From positions 23,648,699 through 23,712,698 of the forward strand of contig CM067070.1 in assembly GCA_033980235.1 (NCBI GenBank): DNA of 64,000 bases. Direction: 5' to 3'. Shown in pieces: positions 27,071-38,382 of the stretch. Position 1 is the stretch's first letter. Each line of letters begins with the position of its first letter. This DNA is from Diadema setosum (Eukaryota; Echinodermata; Echinoidea; Diadematoida; Diadematidae). The notes below the pieces were generated by a model. That model did not search any database, had not been told where the DNA came from, and saw only the letters and a list, made by a program, of their open reading frames with translations. The position numbers and the translations under genes were made by a program.

Positions 27071-27334
27071 GAAAACGACCAGAAGTTGCTTCATTTTCAA
27101 GAATGGAGATGACCTTTTAGTATAGATGACTCTACTGTAAAGAGATCACATGCATGTGCATTTTATTGAATAAACAGTCCAAAAAAAAAAACTAAAAAAT
27201 ACTCAATGGAAAGTCTCGAAAAGTCATTCCTGTTTTCATGTAAGTATCTCTAAATCAACACGTTTTAGTGCAAACCTTATGAAATATGCAATAAGACCTT
27301 TAAGTGTGGTTTAATATTGCTTTTGGTAGTTCTG

Positions 27335-27365
27335 CCAAGGAGGTACTAGGCGAGTACCTCCTTGG
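27335..27365. repeat. Short perfect hairpin with CCAAGG/CCTTGG ends (copy 1)
   Basis: A 13-base stem CCAAGGAGGTACT pairs perfectly with AGTACCTCCTTGG around a 5-base loop. TTCTG lies immediately on both sides, like a 5-base target duplication. The same CCAAGGAGGTA core forms a second hairpin at 45,476-45,516. Confidence 0.85.
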
Positions 27366-28892
27366 TTCTGCTGTATAAACTCCTTCCACATGTCCTAAAT
27401 AAACCGTTTAGTTTACAGCGGTTTCATCACGTATATTCCTGACTATGAGCCAACTTTGAACTGATCAAGTCCGAGGCATCTTAATGTACGGGGTAGGGAG
27501 GAGTGTCCAGCCTCCAAAATGAGGCGTATTTTGAAGAAGTATAATACTCACCCTATAACAAAATCCACAGCTAACCCAGACCTATATACCTTTACATATG
27601 TACTTGCAAAACTGATATTTCCTATTGTTTGATAATTTTTCCTGATTACTTTTGTTATTGTCTGTTATTCCTCTCTTTCTCTGCTCTAAGTCAATAATTC
27701 AGAGTGTGCTTATGTTGTTGTTGTTGTTTTGTTTTGTTTTTTCACGTTAAATTTTTGTTCTCTCAAGGCGAAAAAATGAATGAATTAAGATGCCGTGATG
27801 TTGTTTCAGTCAGGGTATGCAGTGGCTACCCAATTAAAATTGATGATGGTATTTTTCGTCATGATTGAATGAGATGATTTGTCATATCTAATATTTCATC
27901 AATATTTTGTATGCAAGTTCGTTTACAGTTAGTTTGGGTTGTTATACGGGGGTGGGGGGCAACAAAATTTTTATTACCATTGCACCGCCTGAAATTTCAC
28001 ATGCACACAACACAACATAATAATCATAGATGTGTCATGATGGAGCATTATTGACTCTTCTCCCTGAGATTGCACTAAAATTTTTGATTTCTTGTTGACA
28101 GAACGACAGTGTCCAATAAAGTGTGTTTTTCATCCTTCTGTTTGGTTATTTGCAATAATTTGTAGTTTGGTGCAATTTGTTTTTTATAATGTCAATATGT
28201 CCCTAACGTGACACTGTCGTGTAGAAAGCAGTGTTGATAAATCACAAGAGCGCCACCTCTTGTCAGCATCCCACCCACCCCTCCCAGTGACAGTATCCCG
28301 TGTAAATAAGTAGTCGAGGTCGAAATTGAACTACTGTATAGCATGGAGTGTGCGTTGCTAAACATCCAGTTTCGAGTTTCAAAATCAAATTTCAGATTTC
28401 AGATTTTTCAGCAGCCGATAATATATTGTTATTTGTAAAGCCCGTGGTACCTCCAGATCGAGTCTCTACCTCCTTTTTCTCATTAAATAATTGCAAGCTT
28501 TACGGCAACAGCTCGGGAGTCTGCGCTATTTTGTTAATGAATTGCACTATAACAGTAGAACAAGTAGTAGCTAGTAGTATGGGCCTAGGCCTACAATATT
28601 ACGTACCCAACCTGTCTGCTGTCAGCAGCTGGTCTTGTGCAGTGCCCGCAGTGCATGTGCGGCGAATCATTTCATCTAACTTTGAGCCAATCAAAAACAA
28701 CTACCACGGGGGGGGGGGGGGGGGGGGGGGGGAGTACAGCCAATCCGATCACGCCCACGCGTCCCACGCTTACTCGACCACGCCCACCTTATTCGTCACG
28801 CCTACCTGAAAAGTTTAAAAGGTACAGGGTAGAGGTCCTTCGTTTGGCAATCCTCGAGGTCTTCATCAATGCTCTTCGTTGTTAATAGCATC
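27366..28892. other. Gene-free stretch
   Basis: No exon is supported. It contains a 25-base G-run at 28,708-28,732, followed by CCAAT and three CACGCCCAC/CACGCCTAC words at 28,735-28,810, which could be a GC-box type regulatory cluster. Its open frames on the + strand owe their length to the G-run and have no recognisable domain. Confidence 0.4.
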
Positions 28893-29004
28893 AGGGCCCT
28901 GTTTCTTAAGAGTTATGCAATCAAACATAAGTCAGGTATCAGCCAATCAGAACTGAGTATTCGGAGACTTATGTTTGATCTGAACTTTTATGCAACAGGA
29001 CCCT
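28893..29004. mobile_element. Short MITE with long terminal inverted repeats
   Basis: A 112-base element. The left arm begins AGGGCCCTGTTTCTTAAG and the reverse complement of the right arm begins AGGGTCCTGTTGCATAAA. Both continue to ATCAAACATAAGTC, so about 40 bases of each arm pair. There is no coding capacity. It resembles the interrupted element at 33,621-35,452. Confidence 0.75.
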
Positions 29005-29664
29005 TGTATCAGAAACGAACTTAACCTCCAGATTACTGACAGCACCATCTAGAATACTAGTACTACGTTATATTTGTATCATATAGGCCTAGTTGGATTT
29101 TTGTTATCTTCCATTATACAGCTGCATTCGCAGGCCCTTCTCAAAATAACGACGACTACCGAAATCCTAAACCTCAGTGTTCGATGATAACCAGCAGGTA
29201 TAGAATGTCATGATGTGCTGACCTCTTGTGTTTTAAAGAGTCAATTCAAGTAATCAGTTTCTGGCCGCGACTGTCGCGACATGTTAGAAAAGAAGATTCC
29301 ACTTACGATGTCCTCTGCTAGTTCGAGTGCGTGTACATTGTTGTGGAGAAAATAATGGGCAGTTACGTATCAATAGCATGCAAAGTGCGTTACGAAACTA
29401 GAGAAGACGTAGTTACGTGCATACCACGTGCGTGTGCACAGCAAACAAGTGGAAAAAATGCAATACGTATTAATCAGGGTTATGGTAAAACATGATCTCT
29501 GTGGATGAAATGTCAAAGAACGGACAGCAGTAAGTAATAATATCATTCACAAAGGGTAGTTACAGAGAAATAGAAAACAAAAATATAGGAAATCTTGCAC
29601 TCGGAGAGCACGCATCTTCGACAAGGAAGATCATTGGCATCCAAATATTGATTTCAACTATACA

Positions 29665-29995
29665 ATTCATTCATTCATTCACTAATTCATTAATTAATTA
29701 ATTCATTCATTCATTCATCCAGTCATTCATTCATCCATTCATCCATCCATTCATTCATTCATTCATTCATTCATTCATCCATTCATCCATTCATTCATTC
29801 ATTCATTCATTCATTCATTCATTCATTCATCCATTCATTCATTCATCCATTCATCCATTCATTCATTCATTCATTCATTCATTCATTCATTCATTCATCC
29901 AGTCACTCATTCATCCATTCATCCATCCATTCATCTATTCATTCATTCATTCATTCATTCATTCATTCATTCATTCATTCATTCATTCATTCTAT
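29665..29995. repeat. TTCA tetranucleotide microsatellite with TCCA variants
   Basis: About 330 bases of near-continuous CATT/TTCA units, interrupted by CATC variants. A block beginning TCATCCAGTCATTCATTC at about 29,715 recurs at about 29,895 with one change, so variants sit in the same order 180 bases apart. That shows a segmental duplication inside the array. Confidence 0.95.
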
Positions 29996-30255
29996 TTCAT
30001 TTTATTTTGTTTCATCATTTTTTTTTAAATTTCTTTTCATTTATTTCATTTTAATGAAGTCCTTCATTCATAGTTATCACGTAGATTTGATCATTGACCA
30101 TCGAAACTTACTCTTAGCATTTGGAATCGCATTGATATCACACACAAAAAAAAAACAACAACAACAAACAAACCAAACCAAACCAAAACCTTTCAAAAAC
30201 AAAACAAAATATTAAACACACAATTCTTGGATCCAGACTGTGATCCGGTCCACTA

Positions 30256-30374
30256 TCAAAATTTAATCATCTGTTCCTTGTGTTATTACCAACTTTTCAT
30301 CCAAATTCGCTCATAATTGAGTTACATTTTGAAAACAGCCAGGCAACCCCCCCCCCCCCAAAAAAAAAAAGACC

Positions 30375-30415
<41 letters not shown>

Positions 30416-30490
30416 ACAAGCAAACTGAAAAACAAATGCCGACAAACATATCACCTCCTTTTTTAATAGCGGAGGTAGGGCAGAGAAATA
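30256..30490. repeat. Retroposon 3' tail, copy disrupted by homopolymers and a CA tract
   Basis: Words ATCTGTTCCTTGTG, CAACTTTTCATCCAAATTCG and TTTTGAAAACAG, and a terminal AGCGGAGGTAGG, occur in the same order as at 62,006-62,165. Between them sit C13-A11 (30,347-30,370) and a CACACA tract (about 30,375-30,415). This is a common 3'-tail design of abundant marine-invertebrate retroposons. No coding is seen. Confidence 0.65.
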
Positions 30491-31144
30491 CATATCATTG
30501 AACAACATCACTGACCAGTTGCTCGAACAAGAATAGAAGGGGCAGATTCGTGCAAGGGAGAACTAGAGGCGTTCTCTTTATTCTCGAAGACATGAAGTAA
30601 ACAAGAAGACAGTGTCAATTTTGAGCGCGAAAACAATTCACCAGTTCTCAGCTCTGCAGCATCACCAGAAACAAAGCGGGACGGAATGGAATCGCGTGCG
30701 ACAAACAAGTTTGTCCCTATCCCATTCCAGCCGGCATTCAGAGATGCAAACAAGAGGAACATGATTAACCTTATACTCTCCAGACCGCTGAAATTGAAGT
30801 TGATTTTTTACTTGGCAAAGAAGTAATTTGCAAAACGGCATATCGTGCGGGAGATTAAAAAAAAACAAAACAAAAAAAAAAAACAAACAAACGGCTCCAC
30901 ATGCAGAATTACCTACAACTGTAGCATTACTTCGCCATCCTCATGTATGGGCCAAGTGGCAATTTAGCATGTTGCTTTTATTTGGATGTTAATGCGTGTT
31001 TGGAGAGAAAAGAAACTACAACGACAAAATATCATAGACGAAGATGGATAAATCTAAAAATGATTATGATTATTTAATCAATCAAATCATGAACAAGGGA
31101 AACTTTGCTCCTTCTCCGAGTTGAACTATCCGAGATATATAGAT

Positions 31145-31164
31145 AAGATATCACCATTATCGTC

Positions 31165-31195
<31 letters not shown>

Positions 31196-31395
31196 CCGTC
31201 GTCATCATCCTCACCATCGTCATAATCATCATCATTACCATCATCACTACCACACCGTCGTCATTAGCATCACCATCGTCATCGTCATTATCATCACCAT
31301 CATCATTACCATCACCATCATCATAATCGTAATCACCATCACCATCGTCACCATCATCGACATCATCGTCATGACCATCGTCATCTTCATGAAGG
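31145..31395. repeat. ATC/CACCATC trinucleotide-rich tract
   Basis: About 250 bases dominated by ATC and ACC units, with interspersed GTC. The long Asp/Gly frame on the - strand and the Met/Val/Ile frames are translations of this tract, not a gene. Confidence 0.9.
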
Positions 31396-31499
31396 TCTTG
31401 ACCTTTCTCGTTGTTGATTGCTTTCATCGCGTGGTAAAAACATTCCCTGTATTGCTTCCTTTTCTTTTTCGTCTTCTCTTTCTTCCACGCTTCACTCTC

Positions 31500-31745
31500 C
31501 TCTCCCGTTCAGCTGCCCGCTCAGTGACGTAACAGCCAACGTCATTACGTGCTGGCTTCCCTCGTCGTCCGGTTCTTGGGGGAAGCCGGAGAGAGTGCGG
31601 AGCGATCGATCCTTGTTGCCATGGCAACGCGTATCGCCTGTCTTCCAGAGGCTGCCCTATTATAACGCGCTGTTGTGCACACGGGTCGGTCGAGTCTGGT
31701 TCAGGTTTCTTTCACTGAGCTCATGAATGACAAGATGCAAATGCA
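31500..31745. promoter_or_regulatory. Candidate promoter/enhancer with a perfect RFX X-box
   Basis: The palindrome GTTGCCATGGCAAC at 31,615-31,628 is the full consensus X-box bound by RFX factors, which drive ciliary genes. Upstream are GTGACGTAAC and AACGTCATTACG (CRE/ATF-like). Downstream is ATGCAAAT at 31,735-31,742, an octamer (POU) site. CG is enriched between 31,500 and 31,680. No neighbouring exon is visible, so the target gene is unknown. The motif identities are directly visible; regulatory activity is inferred. Confidence 0.45.
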
Positions 31746-31765
31746 CTCTGTTTGCCCAGTTCTCT

Positions 31766-31837
31766 CCCCCCCCCCCTTCTCTTCTTCCTCATTTCCCTCC
31801 TCCACCTCTTACTCCTCCTCTTCTTCCTCCTCTTCTT

Positions 31838-31868
<31 letters not shown>

Positions 31869-31881
31869 TTCTTCTCCTTCC

Positions 31882-31912
<31 letters not shown>

Positions 31913-32215
31913 ACCTCTTTTCTTGTATCCTTTTATCCTCTTTCCTTTCCTTCTTCTTCTTCTCCTTCCATCCCTTATCTTTTCCGATCCTCCTTCGCTG
32001 TTTGTTTATCTTCTCCTTGTTCTACTCCTTCATATTCTTCTTCTGCTCTCATTGGCCACCCCTCTTCCTCTTCCTCCTCCTTCTCTTCCTCCTCCTCCTC
32101 TTTTTCTTCCTCCTCCTCTTACCTCTTTATTTTGTATCATTTTCTCCTCCTTCCTTTCCGTCTTCTCCATCTCCTTCTAGCCCTTAGTTATCCTTTCCGA
32201 TCCTCCTTTGCTGCT
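31766..32215. repeat. Long polypyrimidine (CTT/CCT) tract
   Basis: About 450 bases of almost pure C and T on the + strand, built of CTT and CCT units. Ser-, Leu- and Pro-rich frames of 142-197 codons in all three forward frames are translations of this tract and are rejected as genes. Such a mirror-biased tract can form triplex (H-DNA). Confidence 0.95.
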
Positions 32216-32321
32216 AGTTCATCTTCTGCTTATTCTACTCTTTCATATTCTTCTTCAGGAGGGCCCTCTGGCAAAGCAGTGGTAACACTAAAGATGCTAC
32301 CCTGGATAGAGAAGACTTAAT

Positions 32322-32520
32322 TATAATGATGATGATGGTGATGATGGTGATGATGGTGATGATGGTGATGATGATGCTGATGATGATGATGATGATGCTA
32401 ATGCTGATGCTGATGATGATGATAAGGAGGAGGAGGAGGAGGATGAGGATGATGATCATGATGATCATGATCATGATGATGATGATGACTATGATTATGA
32501 TTATGATTATGATTGATATG
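32322..32520. repeat. GAT trinucleotide tract
   Basis: About 200 bases of GAT/GGT units, followed by AGG units and GATCATGAT words. Poly-Met and poly-Ile frames on the two strands come from it. Confidence 0.95.
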
Positions 32521-32524
32521 AGCA

Positions 32525-33620
32525 TTCATTTTCTTGTCCCGTTTATTTCCTCGAAATGAAAAGAAGGAGGGAAGAGTATGCACACGAGCAAAGGGCAGTA
32601 TTCCCCATGAGTTGGACTGCATCAAATTCGCCGTAAGTACAGTTACAATGCATGAGACAAAGTAAATGAAAATTGTTCAAACAAATTGTGTAACGAAGCT
32701 GAATACACGTGGGGCGAACTTGAGATAAGATTAATGAGCATATAGATTATTAACGATGCGTAAATATATTATATGAGTACTGCTATACATGTTTACATTA
32801 CTTTTACGCATTAATCCTGTTTCTCATTCCAATTCATATACGTAGTGTCTTTAATTACAAAAAAAAAAATTGTAAATGATAAGTAATCCCTCGTAATTCA
32901 ATTCTGGATGTTCAAATTGCGTGTGTGATATTAAAAAAAAAAAAGGTTGAGACAGTAATGACGGATAAAAATGACGAGGAATAAATAGCTATAGCATCCT
33001 TAAACAGTTAATGTTACAGTCAATGTTACAGCTGTTGTCTGCGGCAACAATGAGGCGACAATAAGACGTCACTGCGTTATCATATTAATTTAGCAGCCGC
33101 GTGGAAGTGATTATCTTTTTTTTTTTCTTTTGGTATAAAGGTTCGTGTATCCATTTTGTTTTTTCTGCCAAATGGCGCCTACGATGACTACCGTTCTTAC
33201 TGCATGTTTGCGCAGTCAGAGTCTAATGTGGAGCAAACGGTGGTTTTTGTTTTTTAATAATAATGGTTAGAGACTTTTTTTTTTATAATAGTGGTTAGAG
33301 ACCCATGTGAGAAGAAGCATGCAGTGTTTTGCTGCAGAATCGCGTGCTCTGAAGCAAAAAAGGCAGCAAATTGGACGGCGAGGGTAGAAGAAGCCGTCTA
33401 AAGATTGAATAATGAATGACGTTCAAAGTGACCTTTCCCGTTTTCTGTATTTTCTTCACTCTCTCTGTCCCCCCTTCTCTCCTCTTCCTTCAATAGCAGT
33501 TATTCACCGAGTACAGTAAGTTGTCTCCTGTCGCGATGTACACCGTATTGTCTCAAGATGGCGCTATTTAAATCGTCTGCTCGACAGAATACTAAGTAAT
33601 GATGTGCGCTGTTACACCTT
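32525..33620. other. Gene-free stretch
   Basis: AT-rich with no supported exon. At about 33,550-33,570 there is CAAGATGGCGC, a YY1-type motif, followed by a TATTTAAA word. Confidence 0.45.
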
Positions 33621-33651
33621 GGCCCCGTTTTATCAAGCTCGAGTTATGATT

Positions 33652-35352
33652 AATTTTATTTTTTTTTTTGTTTTAAAGAATATTTTATTCTTCATCAATG
33701 GAACATAATATACAAATAAATTGATACAAAAATCTCCGGACCAATTTTATAGTCCTTTTCAACCTTGGATGCAACACTGATACCAAAACTTTACATCGGT
33801 TTAACATGTTTTGATACACTCTGGAACATTTTTTTTTTCACAATCAATATATACAATCCATATAAACATCTCTTCTTTTCTAGTTTTACATTACTAATTC
33901 TATCAATCTCTTAACAATTTTTTTCTTTCATTACATAGTAATTTCTATTAACTGAATCAATTACCCCAAAAATATTTCTTTTCAGCTTTCATACAATCCA
34001 ACCTAAATTATCAATATCCATTGATTGAAGTTTTTTGTTAAAAAACAAACAAAACAAAAACAACCCCCCTCGCCACCCCCCTACTCAATACCCCCGTCCA
34101 TTCTCCCTCTTACCACCCCACCCCATCCCCTCCCCCTTCCAGAACCCCCATCACAACAAAACCTCAAAAGCAACTGAAACCTGTGTGTCCTGACTTACAT
34201 TATAACACTTAATACGAGTGCGTGGAAAAGGCATTTCCTGGTGGATGTGCGGCAGACCATACTCTGTTAAATAAACGTAAAGCAAATTCTCAATTCTTTT
34301 TCCAGTTTTCCCACTTTTGTAAATGTATTGACAACGTATTATGTATAACTGCTAATTTTTCTTCTTCTAACCTATCCTGCTCTATAGACCTTTTAATGAA
34401 ATATTCCGTTGGGGGTGTCTTATTTTTCCTTCCTAAAAAAAGCAATTCTCACCAAAATTATAACATGGTTAACTAACTGAGCTTTTCCTTTATCTGGTAG
34501 CTCTATACCAAAAAAGATCTCTTCCCAACTCAAACTGTTGCAGATCCACATATTCAAAGAAAGTACTACATTTTCCCCAAACTTTCCTAGCAAAATCACA
34601 TGTATAAAATATATGTTTATACGTCTCTTCCTCATTATGACAAAAAGAACATAAATTATCATTTACGAACTTGAACTGAAATAATTGATGATTTGTGTAT
34701 ACTATTCCATGCAATAATCTATATTGGAAATCCCTCAAAGCAGAACTCAAAGTGCTACTTCTTATCCTACTAAAAATACATTTTATATCCCTATTAGAAA
34801 AATCACAAAAATATAAATTTCTCATTTTTTCTATCACCGAAGAATCATCACTTACTTTCTTCACTAATTCAACATAAATGTCCTTAGAGGTAATCTTTTC
34901 CAGAGGAATTTCCTTCCCGTTTCTTATAAAAGTCATTTCATCTACATTTGTATTCTTCTCTATCTCTGTGTTCTCTGTATTCCTTTTCCAACCAACCGGA
35001 AGCGCATCATATATCTTTTGAATACTCAGAATATTCAAATAATTAAATCCTTTATTATAAAAATATTCAACCGAAAATAATTTACCATTCCTATCCATTA
35101 TATGTTCCAATCTAAAACATTTTTTCAAAAACAATTTTTCATCAAAACTGCATTTTCCCTCAATGCGAATCATTTTATTATTAAACAAAACTTCCTTCCT
35201 TATTTGATTATAATTACCTCTGAAATCCCTTGTTTTCACCCATGTTTTCAACAGATCCCTGTAAAATTCCGGTATAGACAAATTCAAAAGATAAATAAAA
35301 TAGTTACAACAAAATATAAATTTACCTCCATGGACTTGTAATCGATTAAGGA
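33652..35352 (-). mobile_element. 5'-truncated LINE, L1/Tx1-like, 3' portion only
   Basis: On the - strand the insertion runs from 35,352 to an A-rich tail at about 33,652-33,671. The 11-base sequence GAGTTATGATT lies on both sides (33,641-33,651 and 35,353-35,363), a target-site duplication of target-primed reverse transcription. It holds the ORF2 C-terminus plus about 830 bases of 3' UTR, including a C-rich patch near 34,060-34,150. All reverse transcriptase motifs are missing, so the copy is dead on arrival by 5' truncation. Confidence 0.9.
34490..35287 (-). pseudogene. LINE ORF2 C-terminal fragment with zf-RVT-type cysteine motif
   Basis: A 265-codon open frame rich in Lys, Asn, Ile and Phe. 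Near residues 212-240 it has CSFCHNEEETYKHIFYTC, the Cx2C...HxxxxC pattern of the C-terminal zinc-binding region of L1/Tx1-class ORF2 proteins, followed by VW as in the other copy here. An LLHGIVYTNHQL stretch precedes it, where the complete copy at 42.3 kb has the related phrase RILYTNKML. The reverse transcriptase part is absent. The frame is uninterrupted, suggesting a fairly young insertion. It is not a host gene. Confidence 0.85.
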
Positions 35353-35452
35353 GAGTTATGATTGACTGATGGACTTATTTTCTATTTGTGAGAGTTATAA
35401 TAATTGATTTTACAGCCTTATGATTGATAATAAGTTTTAAGAAAACAGGCCC

Positions 35453-36805
35453 GCCTGCGATGGAATCTTAATCCTTAATTACGCTTTTTTATACAACATA
35501 AACTCTCTCCCATCGATTTCCATGCAGCACTGCTTTTTGTTTGTTTCTCTGATTGTTTGTTTGCAACTCATGGAGTTATTTCACTGCTCACATAAAGAAA
35601 TGACCTGAAAAGCAAAGGTTCATCCTAGAATTTTCGTTTTTGTTTCATTTTTGCTGTTCGTTCTAAAAAACAAACAAACAAACACAACAACAGCAGAAAA
35701 AAATAACAATAAATGCATTTTGTGCCCAATGACGTTGAAACAGGGACACGTTTTTGCTGCTGTTGTTGCTGCTGCTGCTGCTACTGCTGCTACTGCTGCT
35801 GCCATTGTTGTTTGAGTTTGTATGGCGTTTATCATTCTACAAAAAGAATAATTACAGCAAATCCTTTATTTACGAACTGATTTTAATCCCACTGTTGTTG
35901 TTGTTGTTGTTGTTTTGGGTTTAATGGCGTGTATCACTCAAGATTAAGTATTTACGCCAGGTTCCTCTTTATTTTATTTTTCCTTTTTTTTTTTTTAAAT
36001 TGATATATTTTGTCACGTTCCTCATAAGATTTTCACAATAGCCTTTGTCACAGGCTGCATGGTTGCAGGGCTGTATTGTCAAAATCGTCACAGACTGCAG
36101 GGCGAAATCGCAGGTCCGTTAAGGATCGAGAAGTAAGCAATAAATTGAGTATAGGTCGTCCCGCGAGCTCCGCACTGTCAAGCCACCGAGGAGTTGGAGG
36201 CGAGCAAGCTTCTGTAATCTCCGACCGCCATCTCGCTCAGCTTTAAAATGCTAGTCGGCTTTCTAAGCTCACGACACAGTCATTCCGTCAGTTATGTATA
36301 CCAATAACAGCGCAACGGCGGCCTCTGAAAAAGGCTAATTGAAAATATCCAAATAAGTCCAGTTTCTTTGTAATATTATTAATAGCTGATACAGATCCGA
36401 TGATACAGATACTAGTCTGCCATCGTGAAATCCATTAACCAACTGGCTGTCATTGTGTTCAAGATTGGTTCTTTCGAAACAAAGGAACTACAATAAACAG
36501 TATTGTATAGATAAAAAGATATAACATGATTAAATGTAATAGAATTTCAGAGTTTTGCGTGTCATTAGAACGATAAGACAACCGAATGAAATACGTAGGC
36601 CTATAGGCTTTACACATTTAATGTCCTTCTTGGTTCTGTTGAGTTAATGACTGTGATTGAACCAAATAAAAAGCAAACATAACGAAGAATGTAAAAAGAT
36701 TATGAATCGAAGAAGATATTGAACATAAATATGACATTTCATGTATTCGACGATTTTTTTTTCAGTCAACAGTTAGGCCTACACAGCTAACAATATGCAG
36801 CCGTA
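35453..36805. other. Gene-free stretch
   Basis: A CTG/TTG trinucleotide tract lies at about 35,755-35,805 and a GTT tract at 35,893-35,913. A piece at 36,040-36,330 is GC-richer, with a repeated CACAG.CTGCA..GGC phrase, but no exon is recognised. Confidence 0.45.
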
Positions 36806-37353
36806 TTAAATGAGGTAATGCTCTCATAGTCTTATCATTGATTTGTTTTCTAATCTTCAAAGAATATCCTCCTGAATTGAAATGACCAAAAATTATCCTT
36901 CACCGTAAAATTATTATAAAATTGTGATACTAATTCAGCAAAGATTACCTACTTCAATTTGCTAGGGTGTTTACTATAAGTATCACTGTTTCTTGAACAC
37001 TGTCGTTTGCCATTCTTATGCTTTCTTGTTTCATAGACTAATACCAATGTCAATTTGAGCATGGAGTAATGATTTAAATGAGGTAATGCTCTCATAGTCT
37101 TATCATTGATTTGTTTTCTAATCTTCAAAGAATATCCTCCTGAATTGAAATGACCAAAAAGTATCCTTCACCGTAAAATTATTATAAAATTGTGATACTA
37201 ATTCAGCAAAGATTATACCTACTTCAATTTGCTTAAATAATTAAGGTGTTTCCTATAAGTATCACTGTTTCTTGAACACCGTCCTTTGCCATTCTTATGC
37301 TTTCTTGTTTCATAGACTAATACCAATGTCAATTTGAGCATGGAGTAATGATT
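36806..37353. repeat. Tandem duplication of a ~268-base unit
   Basis: The unit beginning TTAAATGAGGTAATGCTCTC starts at 36,806 and again at 37,074. The copies remain close across the whole unit (CAAAGAATATCCTCCTGAATTG, ATCCTTCACCGTAAAATTATT, TTGAGCATGGAGTAATG). The second has small insertions, for example around 37,214 and 37,235. Neither contains a supported ORF. Confidence 0.9.
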
Positions 37354-38346
37354 TACTTTCTTCTTTTTTTTAGGGGGTTTGTTAGATAATCTCATGATAG
37401 CTTTAGAGTAGTCAGACGCTGTGCAGTCTTCAATGCAAGATCTGACATTTTGACCAGACTTAATGATCAAAGACGAAGTATGGCTTCAAACTATTTATGT
37501 CATACCTGTGTTTAAATAGGGCAGAGTACAGAGTGTAAATCACAAAATCATCCTTCCCATTTTTACTAGCCGGTTTCCAACAAGATAAAACAAAAATATT
37601 GAATGAACAGTGTAAACCTAATCTACTTGTCACAACGGCTACTAGCACATCATGCTTTAGCACTAATCTATTTTGTTTAATGTATCGTTTTCATCAGCTA
37701 TACTAAACAATTAGTATAGCCCTGTTGCTGTTAAAACGCGACAGGCCGTTTCAGCTTATCTATTCAGATCATTCACTCACACAAAGAATATTGTTTTCCT
37801 TTAGATCTCACATGATAAGTAAAAACATATAATTCCAATGTTTTATGCGTGTAGGTCTGTGGTAATGCAGGAACCAATAAAGCAAATCAAATAAAATAAC
37901 GCAAATCAAAATGTTTTATTCATGATATTCTACAACACATTAATATGACTTGTTACCAATAATTAATATGAATTGTTTTAAGTGTTTGCAAATGCAACCA
38001 AATAATCATTTTGCTATAGAGACAATACTTGATAGCAACCCCCCAAAACAACAACAACAACAACAAAAACCAACAACACCCCAAAATAACAACAAAAAAA
38101 AACAACAACAACAAACAAACACAAAAAACGACCAAAAAAACCCCAAAAAACAAAACAACAACATGATTGACTTGACTGCAGCTGCAGTGCTCACACAGCT
38201 CATAAGGATATTGCTACTAATTGCTATAGCGCCATCTTTTGTTCGTTGACCGCTAAGGATGTGATAGCATTGTCTGGATCATTCGTGCAGTTGGTTGTCA
38301 GGTCATGGTCCTGAAGCTTGAAGGAGCGTCGTAAAGCCTTCATCTC

Positions 38347-38382
<36 letters not shown>

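Larger units (their letters stand above)
33621..35452. mobile_element. MITE-like element split by a LINE insertion
   Basis: The left piece 33,621-33,651 starts GGCCCCGTTTTATCAAG. The right piece 35,364-35,452 ends with the complement of GGCCTGTTTTCTTAA. With the LINE and one target-duplication copy removed, the element would be about 120 bases with terminal inverted repeats, close in size and ends to the intact one at 28,893-29,004. Confidence 0.55.

Noticed and set aside
28348..28809. 153-codon frame on the + strand
   Set aside because: The frame owes its length to a 25-base G-run coding for glycine; no homology is recognised and no splice sites frame it.
31074..31427. 117-codon Asp/Met/Val-rich frame on the - strand
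   Set aside because: It lies over the ATC trinucleotide tract and has no complex sequence apart from its ends.
31675..32320. Long Ser-, Leu- and Pro-rich open frames (up to 197 codons) in three forward frames
   Set aside because: They are translations of a near-pure CTT/CCT tract; all three frames are open at once, which is a property of the repeat.
32235..32559. Poly-Ile and poly-Met frames on opposite strands
   Set aside because: They are products of the GAT repeat.
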